DNA of 64,000 nucleotides, taken from positions 558,001-622,000 of the forward strand of contig NZ_SIHJ01000002.1 of the NCBI RefSeq assembly GCF_007859765.1. The letters are read 5' to 3'. The notes beneath the pieces were generated by a model. That model saw only the letters and a program-made list of their open reading frames with translations. It was not told the DNA's origin and made no database searches. Both the position numbers and the translations under genes were made by a program. Positions within the stretch are counted from its first letter, which is position 1; each line of letters starts with the position of its first letter. Below, one piece after another: positions 49,135-58,025 of this stretch. Origin of the DNA: Posidoniimonas corsicana (GTDB taxonomy: Bacteria > Planctomycetota > Planctomycetia > Pirellulales > Lacipirellulaceae).

Positions 49135-49991
49135 AGAGTCGCTACTTTAAGCGGATTGTGTTCTCCGCGGCGATGCTGCTCGTCGCCGGCGTGGGCGGTG
49201 CGCAGTGGATGGATTGGCAGGACGACGACAACATGGATCGGGGTGGCGTTCCCGACTGGGAGAACAACAAGCGGTTCCAGGACGATGTGTTCACTTTTGT
49301 CCGCATCCAGTACAGCTCCGGCGGCCGCGGCGGCTTTGGTTTCCGTGGCAGAGGCGGCCGCGGCGGGGCGTGGCGGACCGACTACCCCGACAGCGACCTC
49401 AACCTGTCTTTCCGCCTGCAGCAGCTCACCTCTCTCAAGGTCGAGCCCCGTCCTATCTACATGCGGCTGACGGACGACCGATTGTTCGACTACCCATTCA
49501 TCTACATTATCGAGCCAGGGCGGCTGGTCTTTAGTGAGGACGAGGTGCAGGCCCTGCGGCGGTATCTCCTCAGCGGCGGCTTCTTGATGGTTGACGACTT
49601 CTGGGGAGATTATGAGTGGAAAAACTTCTACCAGCAGATTAAGCGGGTATTCCCCGACCGGGAGCCAAGCGAGCTGCCGCTAGACCATGACGTCTTTAGC
49701 TGCGTCTACCGCCTTAAGGAGAAGCCGCAGGTTTGTGGCCTCCGCGCGGCCGTGCAGGGGCGTCCGTGGGGCGTCACCTGGGAGGACGGACACGGGGGCG
49801 ACTGCCGCACCGTTCACTACAAGGGCCTGTTCGACGACGACGGCCGTATGATGGCTATCATCTGCCACAACACCGACCTGGGCGACGGCTGGGAGGAAGA
49901 GGGCGTTTCGGAGTGGTACTTCAACGAGTTCGCTGAGAACAAGGCCTACCCCATGGCTATCAACATTATCTTCTACGCGATGACACACTAA
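49131..49991 (+). CDS. DUF4159 domain protein
   Basis: 286 residues with a signal peptide (RIVFSAAMLLVAGVGGAQW) and a glycine/arginine-rich stretch (about 60-85). The DUF4159 domain is recognisable by FTFVRIQYSS, MRLTDDRLFDYPFIYIIEPG, LRRYLLSGGFLMVDDFWGD and YPMAINIIFYAMTH. DUF4159 resembles glutamine amidotransferase-like folds without the catalytic residues, and regularly sits beside MoxR and VWA genes in planctomycetes. Probably periplasmic. It is coupled to the metalloprotease gene by ATGA. Confidence 0.9.
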   Translation: MKSRYFKRIVFSAAMLLVAGVGGAQWMDWQDDDNMDRGGVPDWENNKRFQDDVFTFVRIQYSSGGRGGFGFRGRGGRGGAWRTDYPDSDLNLSFRLQQLTSLKVEPRPIYMRLTDDRLFDYPFIYIIEPGRLVFSEDEVQALRRYLLSGGFLMVDDFWGDYEWKNFYQQIKRVFPDREPSELPLDHDVFSCVYRLKEKPQVCGLRAAVQGRPWGVTWEDGHGGDCRTVHYKGLFDDDGRMMAIICHNTDLGDGWEEEGVSEWYFNEFAENKAYPMAINIIFYAMTH

Positions 49992-50072
49992 TTTGGTGCG
50001 CCGCCTTCCCCCGGAAGTCCAGGCGAGTTAGTTCACGCTTTGTTCACCGATACCTGCGACCTGCCCTACCCT

Positions 50073-51086
50073 ATGAGCATCGACATCGAAAACTACGAAC
50101 AAGAAGAGCAAGTCGTGCAGCAGATCCGCGAGGGAAGCGAGCGGATCCGCGGCGAGCTGTCGAAGGTGATTGTCGGCCAGAAAGAGGTGGTCGAGCAGCT
50201 GCTGATCACGCTATTCGCCGGCGGACACTGCCTGCTGACGGGGGCTCCGGGACTGGCGAAAACGCTGCTGGTGCGATCGATCGCCCAGGTGTTCCACCTC
50301 CGGTTCCAGCGTATCCAGTTCACCCCCGACCTGATGCCCGCCGACATTACCGGAACGGAGATCCTGGAGGAGTCGCCGGACGGGCAGCGAAGGCTGCAGT
50401 TTGTCAAAGGCCCGATATTCGCCAACGTGATCCTTGCCGACGAAATCAACCGCACGCCGCCAAAAACCCAGGCCGCCCTGCTCGAAGCAATGCAGGAGCA
50501 CCAGGTGACCGCGGGCGGGGTGCGTTACCCGCTCGATGAGCCGTTCTTCGTCCTCGCGACGCAGAACCCAATCGAGATGGAGGGAACCTACCCGCTTCCC
50601 GAGGCACAGCTCGACCGCTTCATGTTCAACGTGGTCATCGACTACCTGCCCGAAGACGATGAGGTGCAAGTCGTAACCCAAACAACGTCGTCGAGGCCCG
50701 CTGACATCGAACCGATTTTCTCGAGCGACGATGTGCTCCGATTCCACGAGATGGTGCGGAGGGTTCCGGTAGCGCAGGAAGTCGTCCGCTACGCCGTGCG
50801 GCTGGCGGCGGCCTCGCGTCCCGGCCAGCCGGACACGCCCGACTTCGTCAACGAGTGGGTAAGCTGGGGGGCGGGCATCCGGGCGGGGCAGTACCTGGTG
50901 CTGGGCGCCAAGGCCCGCGCACTTCTGCAGGGCCGGTCACACGTATCGCCGGAGGACATCCGGGCGCTCGCCCACGCAACGCTCCGCCACCGCACGCTGA
51001 TTGGGTACCGGGCGGAGGCCGAGGGCGTGACCGTCGACGATGTTATTGACCGTTTGCTTAAGCATGTCCGCGGCATCGACCGGTAG
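50073..51086 (+). CDS. MoxR family AAA+ ATPase
   Basis: 337 residues from the ATG at 50073; a TTG at 50040 would add eleven. Walker A in LTGAPGLAKTLLV, Walker B in ANVILADEINRTPPK, sensor 1 in FFVLATQNPIEMEGTYPLPE and an arginine-finger region near LDRFMFNV mark a MoxR ATPase. These act as chaperones that activate or assemble partner complexes, typically with VWA-domain proteins; DUF58 and two VWA genes follow here. Cytoplasmic. Confidence 0.95.
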   Translation: MSIDIENYEQEEQVVQQIREGSERIRGELSKVIVGQKEVVEQLLITLFAGGHCLLTGAPGLAKTLLVRSIAQVFHLRFQRIQFTPDLMPADITGTEILEESPDGQRRLQFVKGPIFANVILADEINRTPPKTQAALLEAMQEHQVTAGGVRYPLDEPFFVLATQNPIEMEGTYPLPEAQLDRFMFNVVIDYLPEDDEVQVVTQTTSSRPADIEPIFSSDDVLRFHEMVRRVPVAQEVVRYAVRLAAASRPGQPDTPDFVNEWVSWGAGIRAGQYLVLGAKARALLQGRSHVSPEDIRALAHATLRHRTLIGYRAEAEGVTVDDVIDRLLKHVRGIDR

Positions 51087-51177
51087 GACCTGTGCGGAGC
51101 CGCCCACACCACCGCTTCCGGGCGTGGCGGAGATTTGTCGACCCACACAGTCACACAGGGGATTTAATCGGGTGGCG

Positions 51178-52146
51178 ATGGCGACTGAGAACCAGCGAAC
51201 GGCGCCCTCGGCTCAACGGGGCTTGAGCTTCATTGACCCGCCCGCCCTGATGCGCATCAAGAACCTCCAGATGCGGGCGAAAGTGATCGTAGAGGGCTTC
51301 TACGCCGGAATCCACCGCAGCCCCTACCACGGATTCTCGGTCGAGTTCAGCGAGTACCGCCAGTACTCGCCAGGCGATGACCTGCGCTACCTCGACTGGC
51401 GGCTGCTGGCCCGGACCGACCGCCACTACGTCAAGCGTTTCGAGGACGAGACTAACCTGCTGTGCTACCTGCTCGTTGACACAAGCCGTTCAATGGCGTT
51501 TCAGGCGGGCGGCGTCAGCAAACATGAGTACGCCCGCACGCTGGCGGCTACGATGGGCTACTTCCTCTACCTGCAGCGGGACGCCGTCGGACTGGCCGTA
51601 TTCGACGAAGTGATTCGCGAGTACCTTCCCCCGCGGCGCCGCGCGGGCCACCTCCGCCATTTGATGGCCGCCTTGCAGCGGCAACCCGACGGCATGGGAA
51701 CCAATGTCGCCGAGCCGCTGGAGCAGGTAGCCCGGTCGGTCAAGAAGCGCGGTCTAGTGGTGTTGATCTCTGACCTGATCGCGCCGACCGACCTGCTGAA
51801 GCGTCAGGTGGCCTACCTGCGCTCTCGTGGGCATGAAATGATCATCCTGCGCGTACTCGACCCAGCCGAATTGGCGTTCTCGTTTGACGATGCGAGAATC
51901 TTCCACGACCTCGAGTCCGGCAAGAAGCTCTACATTGATCCCGACGTAGCGAAGCGCAAGTACCTCGACGCGTTCCAGTCGCACGCGGCGACGCTGAGCC
52001 AGGACTGCAAAGAGCTTGGAGTCGAGCTGGTTGTGTGCCCAACCGATCGGCCGCTTGAGCTGTCGCTCTTCGACCTGCTGCGTACGCGGCTCGAACGCGG
52101 CCGCACACCGGCCCGCAACGACCGGATCGCTAGGAGGGCCCGATGA
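51178..52146 (+). CDS. DUF58 domain protein
   Basis: 322 residues from the ATG at 51178. The DUF58 motif is plain: RSPYHGFSVEFSEYRQYSPG, DDLRYLDWRLLARTDRHYVK and RFEDETNLLCYLLVDTSRSM, the last forming a degenerate VWA metal site. DUF58 proteins are the usual partner of MoxR ATPases. No membrane segment. It follows moxR by 91 bases and overlaps the next gene by ATGA. Confidence 0.95.
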   Translation: MATENQRTAPSAQRGLSFIDPPALMRIKNLQMRAKVIVEGFYAGIHRSPYHGFSVEFSEYRQYSPGDDLRYLDWRLLARTDRHYVKRFEDETNLLCYLLVDTSRSMAFQAGGVSKHEYARTLAATMGYFLYLQRDAVGLAVFDEVIREYLPPRRRAGHLRHLMAALQRQPDGMGTNVAEPLEQVARSVKKRGLVVLISDLIAPTDLLKRQVAYLRSRGHEMIILRVLDPAELAFSFDDARIFHDLESGKKLYIDPDVAKRKYLDAFQSHAATLSQDCKELGVELVVCPTDRPLELSLFDLLRTRLERGRTPARNDRIARRAR

Positions 52147-54245
52147 GCGTGCTGGCCCCACTCTACCTGCTCGGCCTGGCGGCCATCTCACTGCCGCTGG
52201 TGTTCCACCTGATCCGGCGGACGCCGCGCCGCGAGACGCAGTTCAGCTCGTTGATGTTCCTGGAGCCGTCGCCTCCGAGAATCACGCGACGCAGCCGTCT
52301 GGACAATCTGCTCCTGCTGCTCCTGCGGGCTCTGGCCATCACGCTGCTGGCAGTTGCGTTCGCACGACCATTCTTCCGCCAATCGGCCAGGACATCGCCA
52401 AGTGACGCCATGGGGGAGCGTGTCGCCGTGTTGGTAGACGCCAGCGCGAGCATGAGGCGCGGCGACCTGTGGCGGCAGGCCGTCGCCGCCGTCGACGAGA
52501 CTCTCAAGCGTTACCGGCCGCAGGACCAGTATTCGCTGTATGCCTTTGATCTATCACTCCGTCCGATCGTGAGCCGACAAGACTTGGCCCAAGTTCCCTC
52601 AGCCCAGCGCCGCGCAACTGCCCTGGCGCGCCTCCGAGAGTTCTCACCGACCTGGGCGGCCACGAGCATCGGCCAAGCGATGGGCGACGCGCTGGCTAGC
52701 CTCGAGGGCGAAGGCGAACCCGACGCTCAAAAGATGGTTGGGCAACGCCGTGTTGTGATCGTAAGCGACCTTCAGCAAGGCGGCCGGCTGAGCGACTTCA
52801 GCCAGTATGAATGGCCCGACGATGCGGTGCTGGAACTCGTTCCGGTGACGACCGGCGCATCAACCAACGCGGGGCTGGCGCTGCTCGGTCAGCGATCGAA
52901 TGAGAGCGAAGAGCCGACAGAGGAGAAGCTACGTGTCCGAGTGATTAACTCGACCGACTCAATCAGCGATAGCTTCCGGCTGGAGTGGCGGAACGCTTCG
53001 GGTGACCCACTCGATGACGCAACCGACGTCTATGTTCCCCCGGGCGAGAGTCGCGTCGCCCGCGTCAGCCTACCGGCTACCCGTGACGAGTACATGCAGC
53101 TATCGCTCACCGGGGACGACTTTGACTTTGATAACACGGTACACTACGTCCGCCCCGAGGTCGATCAGGCTCGTGTCATCTACTCGGGCGTCGACGACGT
53201 AGGGGACGCGGACGGGATGGCCTACTACGTGGCCCGCGCCGTAGAGAGCGTCCCGTTGGGGGCGGCGGTACTCGAACAGGCCCAGCCCGACAGCGCCCTG
53301 CTCACAAACGCGCCCCCTGAGCTCGTAGTAGTGACCGCTCAGCCAACAAAGGCGCAGTGTACTGCTCTCCGTGACTACATGCGAGCGGGGGGCACTACGC
53401 TGTACGTCGTCCAGGAAGGCGACGACGCAGCACTCGGCGCTCTTGTGGGCGGCGACGCAATCGAAGTCACCGAAGCCGATGTGGATGATTACGCGTTGCT
53501 GGGCGAGATAGATTTCAGGCACCCGCTGTTCGCTCCGATGGCGGGTCCCCAATTCAATAACTTCACACAGATCCACTTTTGGAAGCACCGCCAGGTCGAC
53601 AGAGCAGATCTCTCGGACGCGGCGGTTCTCGCCCGGTTTGATTCCGGCGCACCGGCGATCATCGAGCAACGGATCGGGCGGGGGAAGCTGATTGTTTTTA
53701 CGAGCAGCTGGCGGCCGGCCGACAGCCAGCTGGCCCGCTCGTGGAAGTTCCTGCTCATGCTGTCGGCATTGATTAATCAGGGTCGCGGCGACAGCGCGTT
53801 CTCCGGCAGCTACCTGATTGGCGAGCAGGCGCCGCTACCCAACGGCATCGACCTGCCCCAAGACGCATTTTTGACCAAACCGGATGGAACCAGGATACTC
53901 ATCCAAAGCGGCGTTTCCGCCGTTGAAGATACCGACTCACCCGGCGTTTACGCGGTCAGCACGACCGAGAGGCCAGCCATGTTCAGTGTGCACGTCGATC
54001 CGCTCGAGAGCGAAACCGCGCCGCTGCCCCAAGAGGCGTTCGAGCAGCTCGGGTGCCGGCTCGCGGGGGAGTTCGACCCCGCAACAGCCAACGCCGAGTT
54101 GCGTCAGATGCGGGACATTGAACTGGAGGGGCAGCAGAAGGTCTGGAAGTACCTCGTTGCTGTCGCGCTGCTGTTGCTGATTGTCGAAACCCTGCTGGCG
54201 GGCAAGCTGTCGCGACCCACGGCGCCGCAGCCCGCCCCCGCCTAA
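52143..54245 (+). CDS. BatA-like membrane protein with VWA domain
   Basis: 700 residues. The aerotolerance-type N-terminus (APLYLLGLAAISLPLVFHLI, RRTPRRETQFSSLMFL) includes the first membrane helix, and a second is LLLLLLRALAITLLAVAFA. A VWA domain (about 95-280) has the MIDAS start LVDASASMRRGD. The large C-terminal part (about 300-670) is beta-rich with a GATase-like segment, then a final helix (LVAVALLLLIVETLLAG). It probably forms the envelope part of a MoxR-dependent complex. Confidence 0.9.
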   Translation: MSVLAPLYLLGLAAISLPLVFHLIRRTPRRETQFSSLMFLEPSPPRITRRSRLDNLLLLLLRALAITLLAVAFARPFFRQSARTSPSDAMGERVAVLVDASASMRRGDLWRQAVAAVDETLKRYRPQDQYSLYAFDLSLRPIVSRQDLAQVPSAQRRATALARLREFSPTWAATSIGQAMGDALASLEGEGEPDAQKMVGQRRVVIVSDLQQGGRLSDFSQYEWPDDAVLELVPVTTGASTNAGLALLGQRSNESEEPTEEKLRVRVINSTDSISDSFRLEWRNASGDPLDDATDVYVPPGESRVARVSLPATRDEYMQLSLTGDDFDFDNTVHYVRPEVDQARVIYSGVDDVGDADGMAYYVARAVESVPLGAAVLEQAQPDSALLTNAPPELVVVTAQPTKAQCTALRDYMRAGGTTLYVVQEGDDAALGALVGGDAIEVTEADVDDYALLGEIDFRHPLFAPMAGPQFNNFTQIHFWKHRQVDRADLSDAAVLARFDSGAPAIIEQRIGRGKLIVFTSSWRPADSQLARSWKFLLMLSALINQGRGDSAFSGSYLIGEQAPLPNGIDLPQDAFLTKPDGTRILIQSGVSAVEDTDSPGVYAVSTTERPAMFSVHVDPLESETAPLPQEAFEQLGCRLAGEFDPATANAELRQMRDIELEGQQKVWKYLVAVALLLLIVETLLAGKLSRPTAPQPAPA

Positions 54246-54266
54246 GGAAATCGTGAGAACTCGGCA

Positions 54267-57200
54267 ATGATCTACGAATTGCACGAAATGCTCTCGCGGG
54301 TCCGCGACCGGTTACGCGGCGTGCGGCGGGGATGGTCGCTCGCCGTTTGCTGGCTGGCGTGGGCTATCGCCGCGGGTGCGGCCTGGCAGTGGGGTGACGC
54401 CTGGGGCTATTCGGGGCGCCAGCTGGCGGTTGCCATCGCCGTTGCCGCCGTTGCTACCGACATCCTCTGCCGGGTGCTGGTCAACCGCTCCACCGCCGAC
54501 CCTCGTTGGGTCGCGCACCGCATTGAAGACAAGCACCCCGAACTGGGCGCCGGCCTGCTCGCAGCCCTCGAGCAAGCGCCGTCGCCGCAGGATCGTCGGC
54601 TAGGCTACCTGCAATCGTCCGTTGTTCGCGAGGCAGTGACCCACGGGCGCAGCCACAACTGGACGCGGGATGTTTCTGTCGTGCAACTCGGCGCCGCTCG
54701 CCTTGCCAATCTCGGCGCGTTTGGTTTGCTCGTGGCGTCGTGTGTCGTGCTGTTCAATCGCCCCGATTCCATCGCCCATGCTTCGCCCGCTGCCGGCGGA
54801 GATGCGGACCGCATCCTGCTCCTGGTCGACGATGTCCTTGTTGAGCCGGGAGATGCTGAGATTGAACGTGGGACGCCGTTGCTCATCGTTGCGCAGTTCG
54901 GCGGCGTCGTGCCGCCGGAGGCAACCCTGACGATTCTGAATGAGGCGGCCTCCCGTGAAGCCGGCGCCGCCGAGACGCTTTCGATGACCCGCAGCTTCGA
55001 AGACCCAAAGTTCGTCGGCCGCATCCCGTCAGTGAACCACGACTTCACGTACCGCGTCGGATTTGGCAGCCGGCAGACCGAAGCGTATCGGATCTCCGTG
55101 TTCGACTATCCCAGACTCGAACGAGCCGACGTCGAGATCCACTACCCGGACTACACTTCCCTTCAGCCCAAACGTATCGAGGACGTCCGACGCGTGACGG
55201 CCGTCGAAGGGGCCGAGCTGATGATCGAGTGCCGGCTGAACAAGCCGGTGGACGTCGCTCGGCTCGTCGACAGGGATGGGGGAGAGGTTCCGCTCGCTCG
55301 CGTAGATGGCGACTCGCCACACTACAGGGCGACCTTCACACTCGAACGCTCAAGGCGTTTCAAGCTACACCTAGAGGACGCAGCGGGGCGCGCGAACAAA
55401 CTGCCGCCTGAACTGGTGGTGAACGTCACCCCCAACCGGATGCCAAAGCTCAAGATTGCCCGACCTGCGCGCGATTTGCGGGTGTCGCCAATCGAAGAGA
55501 TGGATATCGCCGGTGAGGCGACGGACGACTTTGGGCTGCTTAGCGTTGGCGTCAGCTACTCGATCGGCGGCGGGGAGCCCACCGACGTGCTGCTGTTCGA
55601 TAGCGACTTAGAAAGCCCGCCCGATACTCTCAAGAAACACTCGATTGCACACTCGATCGACTTTGAGGAACTCCACGCAGCCCCTGATCAGCTGCTTTCA
55701 TACTATGTCTGGGCGGAAGACTACGGACCCAACGGCAAGGCCCGGCGGACTCTGAGCGACATGTACTTCGCCGAGGTTCGCCACTTCGAGGAGGTTTTCC
55801 GCCAGGGCGAACAACCCACTGAACAGCAGCAGCGGGAGCAGCAGCAACAACAGCAGAGCCAGACGCAGGGCGCCGCACAGCAGGCGGCCGAGCTTGCCGA
55901 ACTCCAGAAACAGATCATCAGCGCCACGTGGACGCTTGTCCGTCGCGAAGTCGCGGCTGAGCCGTCCGCCGAATTCGCCACGGATGTGGGGGTGATCGCC
56001 GAATCGCAGCAGAACGCCATCCAGCAACTGGAAGAACTCGCAGCAGAGGTTTCCGATGGTGAATCTGCCGGGCACGCCCAGACCGCACGCGAGCAGATGG
56101 AGGAAGCCTTCAGGCGACTGTCGGAAGCGGCGACGGACGCCGCCCACAGCGGCCTCCGCCCAGCGATGTCGTCTGAGCAATCGGCCTACCAAGCACTGCT
56201 GAAGTTGCGGGCGCGGGAGTTCGACGTCATCCAAGCCAGTGCTCAGCAACAACAGGGCTCGCCATCGGGCAGCGCGTCCGGCGCTGGCAGCCGCTCGCAG
56301 CAGCAGCTCAACGAGCTTGAGTTGTCGTCCAGCGAGAACCGCTACGAGACGCAGAGCCGCGCGCGGAGCCAGCAGGAACAAGCCCAGACGGGAACCAACC
56401 AGGCCAGGGAGGTGCTAGACCGACTCCGTGAGCTCGCCCGCAGGCAGGAGGACCTGAACGACCGTGTGCGGCAGCTTCAATCGGAGCTCGAAGCGGCCGA
56501 GAGTGAAGAGGAGCAGGATCAGCTAGAACGCGAGCTGAAACGACTCCGCGACCAGCAGCGCGAGATCCTCCGCGACACAGAAGAACTGCAGAACGACTTG
56601 GAGGGCTCCGAGACCCCAGAGCAAACCCGCGACGCTCAGGAGCAACTCGAGGCGACACGTTCGCGTGTCCAGCAGGCGTCCGAAGCGCTCGAGGAAGGGC
56701 GGCTTAGCGAGGCGGTCACCGAAGGGACCCGCGCAGGCAGCCAGCTCAACCAGCTGCGCGACGAGTTCCGCCGACGCGCCGCCGACCGGTTCTCGGAGGA
56801 GATGCAAGACCTCCGCAGAGCGGCTCAAGACCTCGACTCCCAGCAAGAGCAACTGTCGGACCGCCTTGATGAGCAAGAGCGGCAGCAGAGCCGGTCGCTC
56901 CGGGACAGTGTTGCTCGAGAGGACATCCTGGAGGGTCTCGCAGATCAGCAGCGCAACTATGAGGAACTCATTGAGCGGATGCAGCAAACGGTCCAGGAAG
57001 CCGAAGAGCCCGAACCCCTGCTGGCGAGGGAGCTCTTCGACGCCGTCCGACAGGCCAACGACGATCAGGTAGACCAGGCGCTCGACATTACCCGGCAGCT
57101 TCTTGATGCCGGAGTCGCCCCCGAGGCCGCCGAAGCGATGCGGGCGGCGAACGGTGGGATTGATCGACTGCGGCAGAGCGTCGATCGCGCGGCCGAGAGC

Positions 57201-58025
57201 GTGCTGGGTGACGGGACCGAAGCGTTGCGTCGCGCGGAGCGCGAGCTACAAGACTTGCAGGAGCAACTCGATCAAGAGATCGAGCAGGCGCAGGGCGAAG
57301 CGGGACCTTCAGACGAGCGCGCGACAGAAGGGCGTAGCACCCAGCAAAGAGGGGCGCCGCCTAGCGAAGGTCAACGAAGCAGCCAGAACGCGGACTCGCG
57401 CCCCAGCGCGACGGGGCAGACTGGGCCGGGCGAGCAATCATCGGACGACGCCCCAGAGCCGTTAGAACTGCCGCGGCTGCCTGGGCCAGCCGGCGAGCAA
57501 GCCTCAGACCAGCGATCAGACCAATCGCAGCAGCGTGGTCAGGGCGGTGATCGCCCGACCGGTCAGCAACAAGGTGGTTCCGGCCAGCGTGCGCAACCGG
57601 AGGAAAACCAGCAGCAGCGTGGCGGGGGTCAGGGCGGCCGCGGATGGGACTTGAATGACTTGTTCAACAGCCTGAACACGCCCGGCGGGCCGATCACCGG
57701 CGAGGACTTTCGCGAGTGGAACGACCGCATGCGCGACGTCCAGGATCTTGTTGACGACCCGGAGCTCCGCGCAGAGGTCGCCCGCATCCGTGACAGAGCT
57801 GAGGAGGCCCGTGCCGAGTTCAAGCGGCACTCGAAGGAGCCCGATTGGCAGAAGTTAATCGAAGGGGTGGCGAATCCGCTAGCGGAGGTCCGTCAGCGGA
57901 TACAACAAGAGATACGCCGAAAAGAGTCGCCCGACTCGCTCGTCCCGATCGACCGCGATCCGGTGCCTGTCGATTTCATCGAGACCGTGCGCGAGTACTA
58001 CGAACGCCTGGGGAGCGGCGAATGA
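54267..58025 (+). CDS. Giant membrane-anchored coiled-coil protein (DUF4175-like)
   Basis: 1252 residues. N-terminal membrane helices (about 22-70 and 146-165) are followed by beta-rich extracytoplasmic domains (about 200-500). Then comes a very long Gln/Glu-rich coiled coil (about 515-1060, with EQQQREQQQQQQSQTQG and RLRDQQREILRDTEEL), a low-complexity Ser/Gln/Gly region, and a C-terminal segment (NDLFNSLNTPGGPITGEDFR, ending WNDRMRDVQDLVDDPELR and after). The layout resembles DUF4175 proteins of MoxR-VWA operons. It may span the periplasm or act as a scaffold. The stop overlaps the next start by ATGA. Confidence 0.8.
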   Translation: MIYELHEMLSRVRDRLRGVRRGWSLAVCWLAWAIAAGAAWQWGDAWGYSGRQLAVAIAVAAVATDILCRVLVNRSTADPRWVAHRIEDKHPELGAGLLAALEQAPSPQDRRLGYLQSSVVREAVTHGRSHNWTRDVSVVQLGAARLANLGAFGLLVASCVVLFNRPDSIAHASPAAGGDADRILLLVDDVLVEPGDAEIERGTPLLIVAQFGGVVPPEATLTILNEAASREAGAAETLSMTRSFEDPKFVGRIPSVNHDFTYRVGFGSRQTEAYRISVFDYPRLERADVEIHYPDYTSLQPKRIEDVRRVTAVEGAELMIECRLNKPVDVARLVDRDGGEVPLARVDGDSPHYRATFTLERSRRFKLHLEDAAGRANKLPPELVVNVTPNRMPKLKIARPARDLRVSPIEEMDIAGEATDDFGLLSVGVSYSIGGGEPTDVLLFDSDLESPPDTLKKHSIAHSIDFEELHAAPDQLLSYYVWAEDYGPNGKARRTLSDMYFAEVRHFEEVFRQGEQPTEQQQREQQQQQQSQTQGAAQQAAELAELQKQIISATWTLVRREVAAEPSAEFATDVGVIAESQQNAIQQLEELAAEVSDGESAGHAQTAREQMEEAFRRLSEAATDAAHSGLRPAMSSEQSAYQALLKLRAREFDVIQASAQQQQGSPSGSASGAGSRSQQQLNELELSSSENRYETQSRARSQQEQAQTGTNQAREVLDRLRELARRQEDLNDRVRQLQSELEAAESEEEQDQLERELKRLRDQQREILRDTEELQNDLEGSETPEQTRDAQEQLEATRSRVQQASEALEEGRLSEAVTEGTRAGSQLNQLRDEFRRRAADRFSEEMQDLRRAAQDLDSQQEQLSDRLDEQERQQSRSLRDSVAREDILEGLADQQRNYEELIERMQQTVQEAEEPEPLLARELFDAVRQANDDQVDQALDITRQLLDAGVAPEAAEAMRAANGGIDRLRQSVDRAAESVLGDGTEALRRAERELQDLQEQLDQEIEQAQGEAGPSDERATEGRSTQQRGAPPSEGQRSSQNADSRPSATGQTGPGEQSSDDAPEPLELPRLPGPAGEQASDQRSDQSQQRGQGGDRPTGQQQGGSGQRAQPEENQQQRGGGQGGRGWDLNDLFNSLNTPGGPITGEDFREWNDRMRDVQDLVDDPELRAEVARIRDRAEEARAEFKRHSKEPDWQKLIEGVANPLAEVRQRIQQEIRRKESPDSLVPIDRDPVPVDFIETVREYYERLGSGE